From Leptotrichia sp. oral taxon 212 (lineage in GTDB: Bacteria; Fusobacteriota; Fusobacteriia; Fusobacteriales; Leptotrichiaceae), in the NCBI RefSeq assembly GCF_001274535.1, contig NZ_CP012410.1, forward strand, positions 1 to 64,000: a DNA stretch of 64,000 bases, read 5' to 3'. The notes under the pieces were generated by a model, which was not told the origin of the DNA, did not search any database, and was given only the letters and a program-made list of their open reading frames with translations. Shown here piece by piece: positions 55,413-64,000 of this stretch (positions are counted from its first letter, which is position 1; the number at the start of each line of letters is the position of its first letter). The translations under genes were made by a program, and so were the position numbers.

Positions 55413-55997
55413 ATGGGTGTTTTTATGGAAAAAAATAGGTTTATCTTATTTGATAGAGATGGTGTAATTAACATAGAGAAGTCCTATCTTTACAAAATTG
55501 AAGATTTTGAATATGAATCGGGTGTCATTGAAGGATTGGAAAAATTGAAGAAATTAGGCTACAGATTCCTTATTATAACAAATCAGGCAGGTATTGCAAG
55601 AGGATATTATACAGAAGAGGATTATCTGAAACTGGAAAAATTCATTACTGAAGATTTAAAAAATAAAGGTATAAAAATAGAGAAAACATATTACTGCCCA
55701 CATCATCCTGAGGGTAAAGAAAATTATGGGATAGAATGTGACTGCAGAAAGCCGAATACAGGAAATTTTTTAAAGGCAATAGAAGAATTTCAAATTGATG
55801 TGAAAAAATCTTTTATGGTTGGAGACAGAATAACAGATTTAATTCCTGCTGAAAAATTGGGATTTAAAACAGTGCTGGTTAAAACGGGATATGGTATGAA
55901 AAATATTTCTAAACTTGCAGATAATGGACTGAAATCATTAGTTGTGGGCAGTATTTCAGAATTTGGAGATTTTCTTAAAGAAAATGGTGCTATGTAG
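55413..55997 (+). CDS. GmhB-like HAD phosphatase (heptose/histidinol-phosphate type)
   Basis: A 194-residue HAD-superfamily phosphatase. Motif I is FDRDGVIN (nucleophile D14, acid D16). The family loop GYRFLIITNQAGIARGYYT (motif II) and the zinc-binding YYCPHHPEG plus ECDCRKPN follow, then motif IV MVGDRITDLIPAEKLG. These are features of D-glycero-D-manno-heptose-1,7-bisphosphate 7-phosphatase, used in LPS core or other heptose synthesis. No other heptose genes are adjacent. Start is uncertain: ATG 55413 or ATG 55425, neither with a strong site. Confidence 0.85.
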   Translation: MGVFMEKNRFILFDRDGVINIEKSYLYKIEDFEYESGVIEGLEKLKKLGYRFLIITNQAGIARGYYTEEDYLKLEKFITEDLKNKGIKIEKTYYCPHHPEGKENYGIECDCRKPNTGNFLKAIEEFQIDVKKSFMVGDRITDLIPAEKLGFKTVLVKTGYGMKNISKLADNGLKSLVVGSISEFGDFLKENGAM

Positions 55998-56207
55998 CCT
56001 GTCAGTATATGTATATTATTATGCGATGTAATGAATAAGATTTTTGAGCAGTTAAAAAAATATATAGATTTAAGTATTATTTTTCTATTTGGAAAAGTTG
56101 CTGTAAACAGTTGAAAATTTTTATAAAAATCTTCTAAATATATTGAAAAAATAAATTTCAAATGATATAATCTTATAATATAACAATGTATTTATTGGAG
56201 ATAACTT

Positions 56208-57626
56208 ATGGATAAAAATAACATATTTTGCAATTTGATAAATTATAAATGTGAAAGTGGTTTTATAAATATAAAAAAAGTTTTAATGAATTCCAAGGAA
56301 GTAGAAAAGGATGATTTATTTGTAGCAATAAGAGGGGGAAATAAGTTTGCAGGAGAAGCTCTTGAAAAAGGGGCATATGTGATTTATGATGATGAAAATC
56401 TTCAAATAGAAGAGAAGTTTAAGAAAAAAGCCTTTCATGTAAAAGACAGTATAGAGTTCTTACAGGAATTTGCAGAAAAGTGGCGTAAAAATCTTAACCT
56501 TAAAGTAATAGGAATAACAGGCAGTAATGGGAAGACAACGGTGAAAGATATGATATATCATCTTTTATCTGTAAAATATAAGGGAAAAAAAACTGAAGGG
56601 AATTATAACAATCATATTGGACTACCCTTCACTTTGTTGCGTGCTGAAAAAGATGATGATTTTATAATACTCGAAATGGGAATGAGTGATTTCGGAGAAA
56701 TAGATCTTCTTGGGAAAATTTCTTCACCTGATATAAGTGTAATAACAAATATTGGAGAATCTCATCTGGAATTTCTAAAAACAAAGAAAAATGTATTTAA
56801 GGCAAAAACAGAGATAGTACCTCATACAAGAGAAACATTGGTTATAAATGGAGATGATGAATATCTTAAGGATATTGATGAAAGTAATCTGAAGAAAAAA
56901 GGATTAAAAACAGTAAAGATATTAAATATGGAAAATAATGAAGATGATAAGGAAAATATTGGTGCTACAGCAGAGCAAAATGACAATTTTTATTATGGAG
57001 ATATTGATTTTAATGAAATTGAAGCAGGCTTTTTGTTAAAATATTTTGATGAAAACTGTAAAAAATGGATTCAAAAATCTTATAATACCAATGTATTAGG
57101 TGAACACAATATTTTAAATTTAACTATAGCTATTTCAGTTGCAAAACAAATGGCTTTAGAGGATAATGATATAGAAAAAGCTATAAAAGATATAGTTCTG
57201 ACAAATATGAGATTTCAAATTATCGCAAAAGGAAAAACAACATATATAAATGATGCATATAATGCAAGTCCTATGTCTATGAAGAAATCTTTGGAAACGT
57301 TTTCAAAAATATACAATGATCGGGAAAAAATAGCAGTAATTGGCGATATGCTTGAACTTGGTGAAGAGGAAGCAGAATTACATGCTTCAATTTTTGATGT
57401 AATAGTAAATACTAATTTAAATAAACTTTATCTATACGGTCCTAGAATGAGGTTCCTGTATGATAGAATAAAAGAAAATTCTGATAATGAAAATATTAAA
57501 AATATTGAAACAGAATATTTTGAAAGCAAAGAACTGATAAAAGAAAAACTGGAGCAGATAAAAAGTGAAAAGGTAATACTAATCAAGGCTTCAAGAGGCA
57601 TGAAACTGGAAGATGTTATAGGATAG
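56208..57626 (+). CDS. murF: UDP-N-acetylmuramoyl-tripeptide--D-Ala-D-Ala ligase
   Basis: A 472-residue Mur ligase adding the D-Ala-D-Ala dipeptide, the last cytoplasmic step of UDP-muramyl-pentapeptide synthesis. It has an N-terminal UDP-binding domain (DDLFVAIRGGNKFAGEAL), the ATP loop GITGSNGKTTVKDM (about 103-116), EMGMSDFGEI, NIGESHLEF, and the C-terminal NDAYNASPMSMKKSL and DMLELGEE. A low-complexity acidic insert (NNEDDKENIGATAEQNDN, around 245) lies in the middle domain. TTGGAG precedes the ATG. It is first of the mur cluster. Confidence 0.95.
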   Translation: MDKNNIFCNLINYKCESGFINIKKVLMNSKEVEKDDLFVAIRGGNKFAGEALEKGAYVIYDDENLQIEEKFKKKAFHVKDSIEFLQEFAEKWRKNLNLKVIGITGSNGKTTVKDMIYHLLSVKYKGKKTEGNYNNHIGLPFTLLRAEKDDDFIILEMGMSDFGEIDLLGKISSPDISVITNIGESHLEFLKTKKNVFKAKTEIVPHTRETLVINGDDEYLKDIDESNLKKKGLKTVKILNMENNEDDKENIGATAEQNDNFYYGDIDFNEIEAGFLLKYFDENCKKWIQKSYNTNVLGEHNILNLTIAISVAKQMALEDNDIEKAIKDIVLTNMRFQIIAKGKTTYINDAYNASPMSMKKSLETFSKIYNDREKIAVIGDMLELGEEEAELHASIFDVIVNTNLNKLYLYGPRMRFLYDRIKENSDNENIKNIETEYFESKELIKEKLEQIKSEKVILIKASRGMKLEDVIG

Positions 57627-57748
57627 GAAAGACATGGTAACTGAAAAATATAAGAAAATAAAGGGAATAGGCTATTTTTAATTTTGTAGGAGTATGTGTA
57701 ACGGCTTTATAGCTTTAGGCGTTAAAATAGTTGTTAAATAAATTATGG

Positions 57749-57804
57749 AAAGGAGCTGTGTGAAATCACAGAAAATATTTCAGATTGTCACACAAAGTGA
57801 GATG
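57749..57804 (+). promoter_or_regulatory. mraY leader: SD separated from start by a stem-loop
   Basis: AAAGGAG (57749-57755) is followed one base later by TGTGTGAAATC (57757-57767). This pairs with GATTGTCACACA (57783-57794) as an 11-bp stem with a single bulged G and a 15-base loop. The ATG that fits the MraY family (57802) comes 7 bases after the stem, giving an 8-base effective spacing. A competing small hairpin, CTGTG with CACAG (57756-57760 and 57767-57771), would open the stem. Confidence 0.55.
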
Positions 57805-58890
57805 TTATATTTATTACAGGCATTATTTATAGATAATTGGAGAGTTTTAAGAATATTTAAATCGATAACAATAAGAGCTTCGATAGCTTTTATAATAGCA
57901 TTCATGTTTATGCTTATCTTCGGGAAACCTTTTATTAAATGGCTGAAGAAGAAAAAATATGGAGATACGGCAAGGGAAGAAGGACCGCAGTCGCATTTCA
58001 ATAAATCTGGAACGCCTACTATGGGAGGGCTTCTAATAATAGGTGCCATAATTTTTTCTACACTGATAGCAGGAAATTTTACAAATAAATTTATTATTTT
58101 TCTGTTTATAATAACAATCCTGTTTACGACAATAGGTTTCTATGATGATTATCTGAAACTTACAAGACATAAAAATGGGCTTTCAGGAAAGAAAAAAATA
58201 TTGGGACAGCTTGTAATTACAGCTCTTACTTTTGCATTCATTTATAAATATGGAATAATAAATAAAACATTGGATTTTTCTATAGTGAATCCTCTTATAA
58301 AAGGGTCTTTCATATATATAACACCTGCATTATTCTTTGTATTTATGCTTTTTGTCATAATAGGATCTTCAAATGCGGTAAATCTTACAGACGGGCTTGA
58401 CGGACTGGTAAGCGGACCGATTATAGTAGTAAGTGTGACACTGCTTATAATAACTTATCTGACAGGACATTATGAATATGCAAAGTATCTGAATTTGTAC
58501 CATGTAAGGGAAAGTGCCGAAATTACGGTGTATCTTGCAGCAGTTATAGGAGCGTTAATTGGATTTTTATGGTATAACTTCTATCCTGCACAGGTGTTTA
58601 TGGGAGATACAGGATCTCTTACATTAGGTGGAATATTGGGAATAATAGTAATATTTTTGAAACAGGAACTGCTGTTGCCGATAGCAGGATTCATATTTAT
58701 TATGGAAGCGCTTTCGGTAATGATACAGGTATGGCATTATAAAACATTTAAGAAAAGGGTGTTCAGAATGGCTCCTATACATCATCATTTTGAAATGCTC
58801 GGAATACCTGAAACAAAAGTTACTATCAGATTCTGGATAATAACTATTATGATGTGTCTTTTGACATTTGTAATATTGAAATTAAGATAG
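57802..58890 (+). CDS. mraY: phospho-N-acetylmuramoyl-pentapeptide-transferase
   Basis: A 362-residue polytopic membrane enzyme (about ten helices) that transfers phospho-MurNAc-pentapeptide to undecaprenyl phosphate, forming lipid I. It shows SGTPTMGGLLII, FYDDYLKL with the metal-binding Asp pair, NLTDGLDGL, GDTGSLTLGG, and the basic HHHFEMLG motif. I chose ATG 57802 because MLYLLQALF aligns with the usual MraY N-terminus and length. GTG 57760 directly after AAAGGAG, or ATG 57745, would add 14-19 residues of polar, non-family sequence. The leader hairpin may explain the distance. Confidence 0.93.
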   Translation: MLYLLQALFIDNWRVLRIFKSITIRASIAFIIAFMFMLIFGKPFIKWLKKKKYGDTAREEGPQSHFNKSGTPTMGGLLIIGAIIFSTLIAGNFTNKFIIFLFIITILFTTIGFYDDYLKLTRHKNGLSGKKKILGQLVITALTFAFIYKYGIINKTLDFSIVNPLIKGSFIYITPALFFVFMLFVIIGSSNAVNLTDGLDGLVSGPIIVVSVTLLIITYLTGHYEYAKYLNLYHVRESAEITVYLAAVIGALIGFLWYNFYPAQVFMGDTGSLTLGGILGIIVIFLKQELLLPIAGFIFIMEALSVMIQVWHYKTFKKRVFRMAPIHHHFEMLGIPETKVTIRFWIITIMMCLLTFVILKLR

Positions 58891-59017
58891 AAATATGAAT
58901 TTTATAATATAAAAATTTTATAATAATGATAAAAGAAATAAAAAATGAAGTCATGTAATATTCAGATTAGCTTAAATCATAAGAAAAAGACTGTAAAATG
59001 AAAAGAGGAAAATAAAA

Positions 59018-60388
59018 ATGAAAAAGGCTGTAGTATTCGGTGCTGGATTGAGTGGACATGGAGCCAAGGAATTATTAGAAAAAAATGGTTATGAAGTATA
59101 TCTGGTAGATGATAAAAATGGAATACCTTCAAAAGAAGCGATTGATCTTCTGGATAAGGAAAAGATAGAATTTATTGTAAAAAGCCCTGGTATTCCATGG
59201 AAGGTGGAATTGCTTGTAAAAGCTGAAAACAAAAATATAAAAATAATTTCTGAAATAGATTTGGCGTATAAATACATGAATAAAAATATAAAGATTATAT
59301 CTTTTACAGGGACAAATGGAAAAACAACAACAGCCACTAAAATGTATGAACTGATGGAATATTCAGGAAAAAAAGTTAAACTTGCAGGGAATGCGGGATA
59401 TTCCTTTGCAAAACTTGTAGCTGACGAGGAAGATCTTGAATATATAGTTTTGGAATTAAGCAGCTACCAGCTTGAAAATAATCCTCAGGTACATTCGTAT
59501 ATTGCCGGAATAATAAATCTTACTCCTGATCACCTTGCAAGATACGATTCTGTTGAAGATTACTACATTACAAAATTTAATATTTTTGCGAGACAGACAG
59601 AACAGGATTTTGCACTGATTAATCAAGATGATGAGGTTTTTCAGAAATTATATGATGAAAAGAAATTGTGGAAAAATATAAAAGCGGAAAAAGTTTATAT
59701 GAGCAAAGAAAAAAAAGGTAACATCTTTGTCATGGACGGAATAATCTATACAATGAAAGATCTTGAAAAAAAAGCTGAAGAAATTAAAGATGAAGAGCTG
59801 CATAAATATGCCGAACCTCTTGTATCTGTTCGGGAACTTTCTTTGAAAGGTAAACATAATCTTGAAAATATGCTGTTTTTAATAGGAGCTGCAAAATTAT
59901 TGGAAATTCCCAATGAACAGACAGCTGAATTTTTAAAAACAACAAAGGCTTTGGAACATCGTCTTGAAAACTTTTTTATCAGGAAAAATACAATTTTTAT
60001 AAATGACTCAAAAGGAACTAATGTTGAGTCAACATTAAAAGCCATAGATTCTTTTGATAATTCGATTATACTGATTTGTGGAGGAGACGATAAGAAAATA
60101 TCCAATAAAGAATTAGTTGAAAGAATAAAGCAAAGAGTAGATTCTGTTTATTTAATAGGGGATAATGCTCCTTTACTTATAAAGGACATGGAAGAAATAG
60201 GATATAAAAATTATAGAAATATGGGGACTTTAGAAAATATACTTGATTATTTTAAAGAAAATATGGATTTTTCTAAGGAACAGACGGTACTGTTTTCCCC
60301 TGCAACGTCAAGTTTCTGTCAATTTAAAAATTTTGAACATAGGGGGAGAGTCTTTAAAGAATTGACAGAAAAACTTTTAGGATATTAA
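59018..60388 (+). CDS. murD: UDP-N-acetylmuramoylalanine--D-glutamate ligase
   Basis: A 456-residue Mur ligase that adds D-Glu to UDP-MurNAc-L-Ala in the cytoplasm. The N-terminal Rossmann part (KKAVVFGAGLSGHGAKELLE) binds the UDP-sugar. ATP loop: SFTGTNGKTTTATKM (about 94-108). Then LELSSYQLE, NLTPDHLARYD and the C-terminal INDSKGTNVESTLKAI and LICGGDDKK. It ends SSFCQFKNFEHRGRVFKEL in outline. A GAGGAAAA site precedes the ATG. It is third in the murF-mraY-murD-ftsW-murG-murC run. Confidence 0.96.
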   Translation: MKKAVVFGAGLSGHGAKELLEKNGYEVYLVDDKNGIPSKEAIDLLDKEKIEFIVKSPGIPWKVELLVKAENKNIKIISEIDLAYKYMNKNIKIISFTGTNGKTTTATKMYELMEYSGKKVKLAGNAGYSFAKLVADEEDLEYIVLELSSYQLENNPQVHSYIAGIINLTPDHLARYDSVEDYYITKFNIFARQTEQDFALINQDDEVFQKLYDEKKLWKNIKAEKVYMSKEKKGNIFVMDGIIYTMKDLEKKAEEIKDEELHKYAEPLVSVRELSLKGKHNLENMLFLIGAAKLLEIPNEQTAEFLKTTKALEHRLENFFIRKNTIFINDSKGTNVESTLKAIDSFDNSIILICGGDDKKISNKELVERIKQRVDSVYLIGDNAPLLIKDMEEIGYKNYRNMGTLENILDYFKENMDFSKEQTVLFSPATSSFCQFKNFEHRGRVFKELTEKLLGY

Positions 60389-60407
60389 TGAATAATAGGA
60401 GACTAAA

Positions 60408-61535
60408 TTGAAAAATAGAAGAATGTTAGGAACGACTCTTATAATTGTAATGATAATTTTAATGGGTCTGAGTATTGCTATGATAGCAAGCGTAAGCTTT
60501 CCAAGAGGGTATAAGGAATTTAAAAATAACTATTATTTTGTAATACGGCAGTTTGTCTGGTTTGGAGTTGGAACTGGAATTTTCTTTTTTACTTCAAGAT
60601 TTAAATATACATGGTATAAAAAGATAAAGTTGCATTTGTATATACTTGGGCTGGGATTTCTTGTAGCTGTTCTTTTTTCGAGGGAAGTAAATGGAGCCAC
60701 AAGATGGTTTTCATTTTCAGGATTTAATATGCAGCCATCGGAAATGGCAAAATTGATAATAATAATATATTTGGCAGGGATAATAGATTTCTGTGAAAAA
60801 AGAAAAATAAGACCTGAAAAGCTTGGCTTTTTTCTTAGATTGTTAATTCCGTTACTGGTATATATAATTCTTATTATAGCTGAGAAAGCATTCAGTAGTA
60901 CTGTTCAAATTACTCTTATAGGTATGTCAATGATATTTGTTTCAGGAGTAAATATCATTCAATTTCTCACTACATGCTTAATTATAGGAGGCGCAGGAAT
61001 AATAAGTGTAATGAGTACACCGTACAGAATGAAAAGATTTATGGGATTTAAGTCTTCTGAACTGAGTTATCAGGTAGAACAGTCGCTCATAGCAATAGGA
61101 AGTGGAAAACTTATCGGTAAGTTTTATGGAAATGGATTGCAGAAGTTTTTCTATCTTCCGGAAATTCATACAGACTATATATTTTCAGGTTATGCTGAAG
61201 AAATGGGATTCATAGGTTCGATAATCCTTATTCTGATTTATATTATCCTGCTATTAGTAATTTTAATAACATTAGCTGAAAAAAAGGATAGGTATGCAAA
61301 ATATATTTTAACTGGAATATTTGTGATGTTTTCCTCACAAATATTGGGAAATATAGCAGTTGTATTAAATATAGTTCCTTCAACAGGTATACCGTTACCT
61401 CTGTTAAGCTATGGAGGGAGTACGACAATTGTAACAATGGCAGCATTAGGAATAGTGTATAATATTATAAAGTCACTGTACATAGAGAAGGAACAGGAAA
61501 GGCTTAAGGAAGAAGAAATAGTAGAGAAAAATTAG
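60408..61535 (+). CDS. ftsW: FtsW-family lipid II polymerase
   Basis: A 375-residue SEDS protein with about ten membrane helices; in division it polymerises lipid II at the septum with a class B PBP. Conserved parts: GATRWFSFSGFNMQPSEMAKL, the loop HTDYIFSGYAEEMGF and the final GIPLPLLSYGGSTTIVTMAALG. The start is TTG 60408 with TAGGAG eight bases before. It lies between murD and murG, the place of ftsW in dcw clusters, so FtsW is preferred over RodA. Confidence 0.92.
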   Translation: MKNRRMLGTTLIIVMIILMGLSIAMIASVSFPRGYKEFKNNYYFVIRQFVWFGVGTGIFFFTSRFKYTWYKKIKLHLYILGLGFLVAVLFSREVNGATRWFSFSGFNMQPSEMAKLIIIIYLAGIIDFCEKRKIRPEKLGFFLRLLIPLLVYIILIIAEKAFSSTVQITLIGMSMIFVSGVNIIQFLTTCLIIGGAGIISVMSTPYRMKRFMGFKSSELSYQVEQSLIAIGSGKLIGKFYGNGLQKFFYLPEIHTDYIFSGYAEEMGFIGSIILILIYIILLLVILITLAEKKDRYAKYILTGIFVMFSSQILGNIAVVLNIVPSTGIPLPLLSYGGSTTIVTMAALGIVYNIIKSLYIEKEQERLKEEEIVEKN

Positions 61536-61590
61536 GAATTTTAAGTTTTAAATATTAAAATTAAAAAAAGAGAGAAATGGAGAAAGAGTC

Positions 61591-62640
61591 ATGAAAAAAG
61601 TAGTATTTACAACAGGAGGAACAGGAGGACATATATATCCTGCATTATCTATTGCGAGAAAATTAAGGGAAAAAAATACAGAAATATTGTTTATAGGAAC
61701 AAAGCATAGAATGGAAAAGGAACTGATACCGAATGAAAATTTTAAATTTATAGGACTTGATGTACTTCCTCTGAAATCCATAATTTCTTTTTTTAAAATG
61801 GCAGGAGCTGTATTTAAGACAATAGGAATACTGAAGAAAGAAAAGCCGACAGAAATAATAGGTTTTGGAAATTATATAACAATACCTGTTCTTGTAGCGG
61901 CCATAGTATTAAGAATACCTTATTACCTACAGGAACAGAACTGTACAATGGGTCAGGCAAATAAATATTTTTACAGATGGGCTAAGAAAGTATTTATAGC
62001 TTTTGAGAATACTCTGGACAGCGTACCTGAAAAGTATAAATCAAAATTTGTTGTAACTGGAAATCCGTTAAGGGAAGAATTCTACACTAAAAATAAGAAT
62101 GAAGAAAGAAAAAATCTTGAAATAGGAGAAGATGAAAAGGTTATACTTGTAATCGGAGGAAGTTTGGGAGCTAAAAGCATAAATGAAGCAGTCATAAAAA
62201 ATTGGGAAAAAATAATTTCAGATGAAAAAATAAAGTTATTCTGGGGAACAGGAAAAGATAATTTTGAAGAAGATACATACAGAATGAAAAATTTTGGAAA
62301 TTCAGTAGTTAAGCCATATTTTAATAATGTTGCCGATATAATGTCAGCATCAGATTTAGTAATATGCAGGGCAGGAGCTTCGACAATTTCTGAACTTATT
62401 CAGCTGGAAAAGCCGTCAATACTTATTCCTTATGACTTTGTTGGACAGAAGGAAAATGCTGATGTTCTGGAATATGTGAACGGAGCAAAGATATTTACAA
62501 ACGAAACTGCAGATAAGGCGGTCGAGGAAGCGCTGAATCTTGTAAAACAGGATGAAATGCTGGAATTTATGAAGGAAAATATAGAAAAGCTTAAAAAAGG
62601 AAATGCATCTGATACAATAATAGAGGAAATGGGACTATAA
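61591..62640 (+). CDS. murG: UDP-GlcNAc:lipid I GlcNAc-transferase
   Basis: A 349-residue GT-B glycosyltransferase bound to the inner face of the membrane; it adds GlcNAc to lipid I to form lipid II. Motifs: TTGGTGGHIYPALSIAR (G-loop 1), GFGNYITIPVLVAA, EQNCTMGQANKY, the second G-loop VIGGSLGAKSINEAV and the UDP-GlcNAc-binding SDLVICRAGASTISELIQL. ATGGAGAAAG precedes the ATG. murC follows after 29 bases. Confidence 0.96.
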   Translation: MKKVVFTTGGTGGHIYPALSIARKLREKNTEILFIGTKHRMEKELIPNENFKFIGLDVLPLKSIISFFKMAGAVFKTIGILKKEKPTEIIGFGNYITIPVLVAAIVLRIPYYLQEQNCTMGQANKYFYRWAKKVFIAFENTLDSVPEKYKSKFVVTGNPLREEFYTKNKNEERKNLEIGEDEKVILVIGGSLGAKSINEAVIKNWEKIISDEKIKLFWGTGKDNFEEDTYRMKNFGNSVVKPYFNNVADIMSASDLVICRAGASTISELIQLEKPSILIPYDFVGQKENADVLEYVNGAKIFTNETADKAVEEALNLVKQDEMLEFMKENIEKLKKGNASDTIIEEMGL

Positions 62641-62669
62641 CAATATAAAATAGAGGAAGAGAGGAAAAA

Positions 62670-64000
62670 ATGTTAACAAATGTCAGAAATGTTTATTTCA
62701 GCGGAATAAACGGTATAGGAATGAGCGGACTTGCGAAAATTCTTGTGAAAGAAGGGTATAATGTGGCAGGTTCAGATCTTGAAAGAAAAGCCATAACTCA
62801 GGAAATGGAAGAAATGGGAATTAAAATATATATAGGTCAAGTAGAGGAAAACGTCAAAGATAAAGGAATAGATTTGTTTGTTTATTCAACTGCAATAAGG
62901 GAGACAAATCCTGAATACAGATATGTTGTGGAAAATAATATAAAAAAGATAAAAAGAGGTCAGCTGCTTGCTGAAATAATGAATAAATTTGAAGGGATTG
63001 CCGTTGCAGGGACTCATGGAAAAACCACTACAAGTTCAATGATGAGTGTAGCTTTTCTGGAAAAAGATCCTTTTATAGTTGTAGGGGGTATAATACCTGA
63101 AATTAACAGTAACAGTAAAATTGGAAATTCAGAATATTTTATCGCTGAAGCAGATGAAAGTGATAATTCATTCCTGTACATAAAACCCAAGTACTCTGTT
63201 GTTACAAATGTGGAACCGGATCATCTTGAGCATCACGGAACTTATGAGAATATAAAGAGATCTTTTGAAAAATTTATTGACAGTACTGAAAAGCTTGCTA
63301 TTCTTTGTAAAGACTGTACTGAAATACCTGAACTAAATATAAAAAATAAAAACATAGTATGGTATAGCATAAAAAAAGAAGACACTCATATATTTGCAAC
63401 TAATATAAGAATGAGTGAAGGACATACAAAGTATGAAGTAATTAAAAATGGTAAAAATTTAGGAGAATTTGAACTTTCCATTCCAGGAGAGCATAATGTT
63501 TCAAATTCACTTCCTGTTATATATCTTGCCCATGAGATGAACTGCAATATGGATACTGTTAAGGAAAGACTGCTTAATTTTAAAGGAGCAAACAGAAGAT
63601 ATCAAGTGATTTATGATAATAAAATGAGAATAATAGATGATTATGCACATCATCCTACAGAAATAAAAGTAACTATTGATGCGGCACAGAAGACAGAAAA
63701 AGGAAAAATAACATTAATTTTTCAGCCACACAGATATAGCAGAACAAAATTTTTCTTTGATGATTTTGCAAATGTTCTTGGAAAAATTGATAATTTAATT
63801 TTGCTCCCAATTTATGCTGCAAGTGAAGACAACACTTATGGAGTTACTTCAGAATCTCTTGCTGAAAAAATAGGTAAGGGAGCAAGAGTCTGTAATGAGG
63901 CTGAAATAGAAGAAATGATAAGAAATAGTAAGGGAATTGATAACACTTACATATTTATGGGAGCAGGAAGTGTTTCAAAATTGGCTCATGAAATAATAGA
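62670..64000 (+). CDS. murC: UDP-N-acetylmuramate--L-alanine ligase (3' end outside window)
   Basis: The first 443 codons of MurC, open to the window edge. It adds L-Ala to UDP-MurNAc. The start follows GAGAGGAA. Visible: NVYFSGINGIGMSGLAKIL (Rossmann start), ATP loop AVAGTHGKTTTSSMM, EADESDNSFL, NVEPDHLEHHG, DDYAHHPTEIKVTI and FQPHRYSRTKFF, ending AGSVSKLAHEII at the edge. About 15-20 residues are missing. murB and later cluster genes probably lie beyond. Confidence 0.96.
   Translation, partial: MLTNVRNVYFSGINGIGMSGLAKILVKEGYNVAGSDLERKAITQEMEEMGIKIYIGQVEENVKDKGIDLFVYSTAIRETNPEYRYVVENNIKKIKRGQLLAEIMNKFEGIAVAGTHGKTTTSSMMSVAFLEKDPFIVVGGIIPEINSNSKIGNSEYFIAEADESDNSFLYIKPKYSVVTNVEPDHLEHHGTYENIKRSFEKFIDSTEKLAILCKDCTEIPELNIKNKNIVWYSIKKEDTHIFATNIRMSEGHTKYEVIKNGKNLGEFELSIPGEHNVSNSLPVIYLAHEMNCNMDTVKERLLNFKGANRRYQVIYDNKMRIIDDYAHHPTEIKVTIDAAQKTEKGKITLIFQPHRYSRTKFFFDDFANVLGKIDNLILLPIYAASEDNTYGVTSESLAEKIGKGARVCNEAEIEEMIRNSKGIDNTYIFMGAGSVSKLAHEII

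Noticed and set aside
56032-56115. 27-codon frame MNKIFEQLKKYIDLSIIFLF... between gmhB-like and murF
   Set aside because: It has some hydrophobic character but no ribosome-binding site, promoter, terminator or antisense RNA, unlike the locus at 14.4 kb.

Overview
The window is AT-rich chromosomal DNA with an rRNA operon of the Leptotrichiaceae type (Fusobacteriota; Leptotrichia or the related Pseudoleptotrichia). This is judged from 16S signature stretches recalled from the family and from gene content; genus and species are inference. Most genes lie on the + strand and the coding strand is purine-rich. With rpmH-rnpA-yidD-yidC-jag-mnmE at the left edge, this suggests a replichore running left to right from an origin at or just left of position 1.

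Layout: (1) 1-10.9 kb: origin-proximal core (rpmH, rnpA, yidD, yidC, jag, mnmE, gyrB, gyrA) plus a GNAT acetyltransferase, a Usp-like protein and a YfcE-type phosphoesterase. (2) 11-14.2 kb, minus strand: envelope genes (DUF3060 secreted protein, DUF998 membrane protein, LD-carboxypeptidase, secreted lysozyme-like protein). (3) 14.37-14.6 kb: a compact locus read here as a type I toxin-antitoxin system with the layout of the Fst/par locus of pAD1. It has a 27-residue hydrophobic peptide gene and a convergent small RNA sharing a bidirectional terminator, and direct repeats make the RNA complementary to the toxin start site. (4) 14.7-19 kb: mpg, birA, an AraC-GyrI regulator, an adhesin remnant, a methyltransferase and decayed DNA. 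(5) 19-25 kb: pckA and a four-gene Na+-pumping oxaloacetate decarboxylase with a separate biotin carrier (birA is nearby), then tRNA-Ser. (6) 25.4-31.6 kb: AraC regulator, an intact IS3-family element, an ABC-transporter island and a stray IS end. (7) 31.7-38.8 kb: pheST, thiN, a 170-bp palindrome, a ParA plus DUF3102-like pair with a palindromic site, and an RluA synthase. (8) 38.8-48.3 kb: a seven-gene cluster (PEP-synthase-like, BtaA-like DUF3419, CTP-dependent lipid kinase-like, GNAT, OleC-like AMP ligase, unknown, UbiA-like) that looks like an undescribed lipid pathway. (9) 48.4-54.7 kb: gap, then a 16S-Ile-Ala-23S-5S operon. (10) 54.8-64 kb: an orphan gene, gmhB-like, and a murF-mraY-murD-ftsW-murG-murC cluster cut by the window end.

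A recurring signal deserves attention. Three unrelated genes (gyrA, oadG-like, mraY) have no Shine-Dalgarno next to the start codon. Each has an AAAGGAG further upstream, followed within one base by a stem-loop that ends 7-11 nt before the ATG. Folding would restore normal spacing. Phage T4 genes 25 and 38 are the precedent I know for this arrangement.

All statements come from reading the sequence; no database search or folding program was run.
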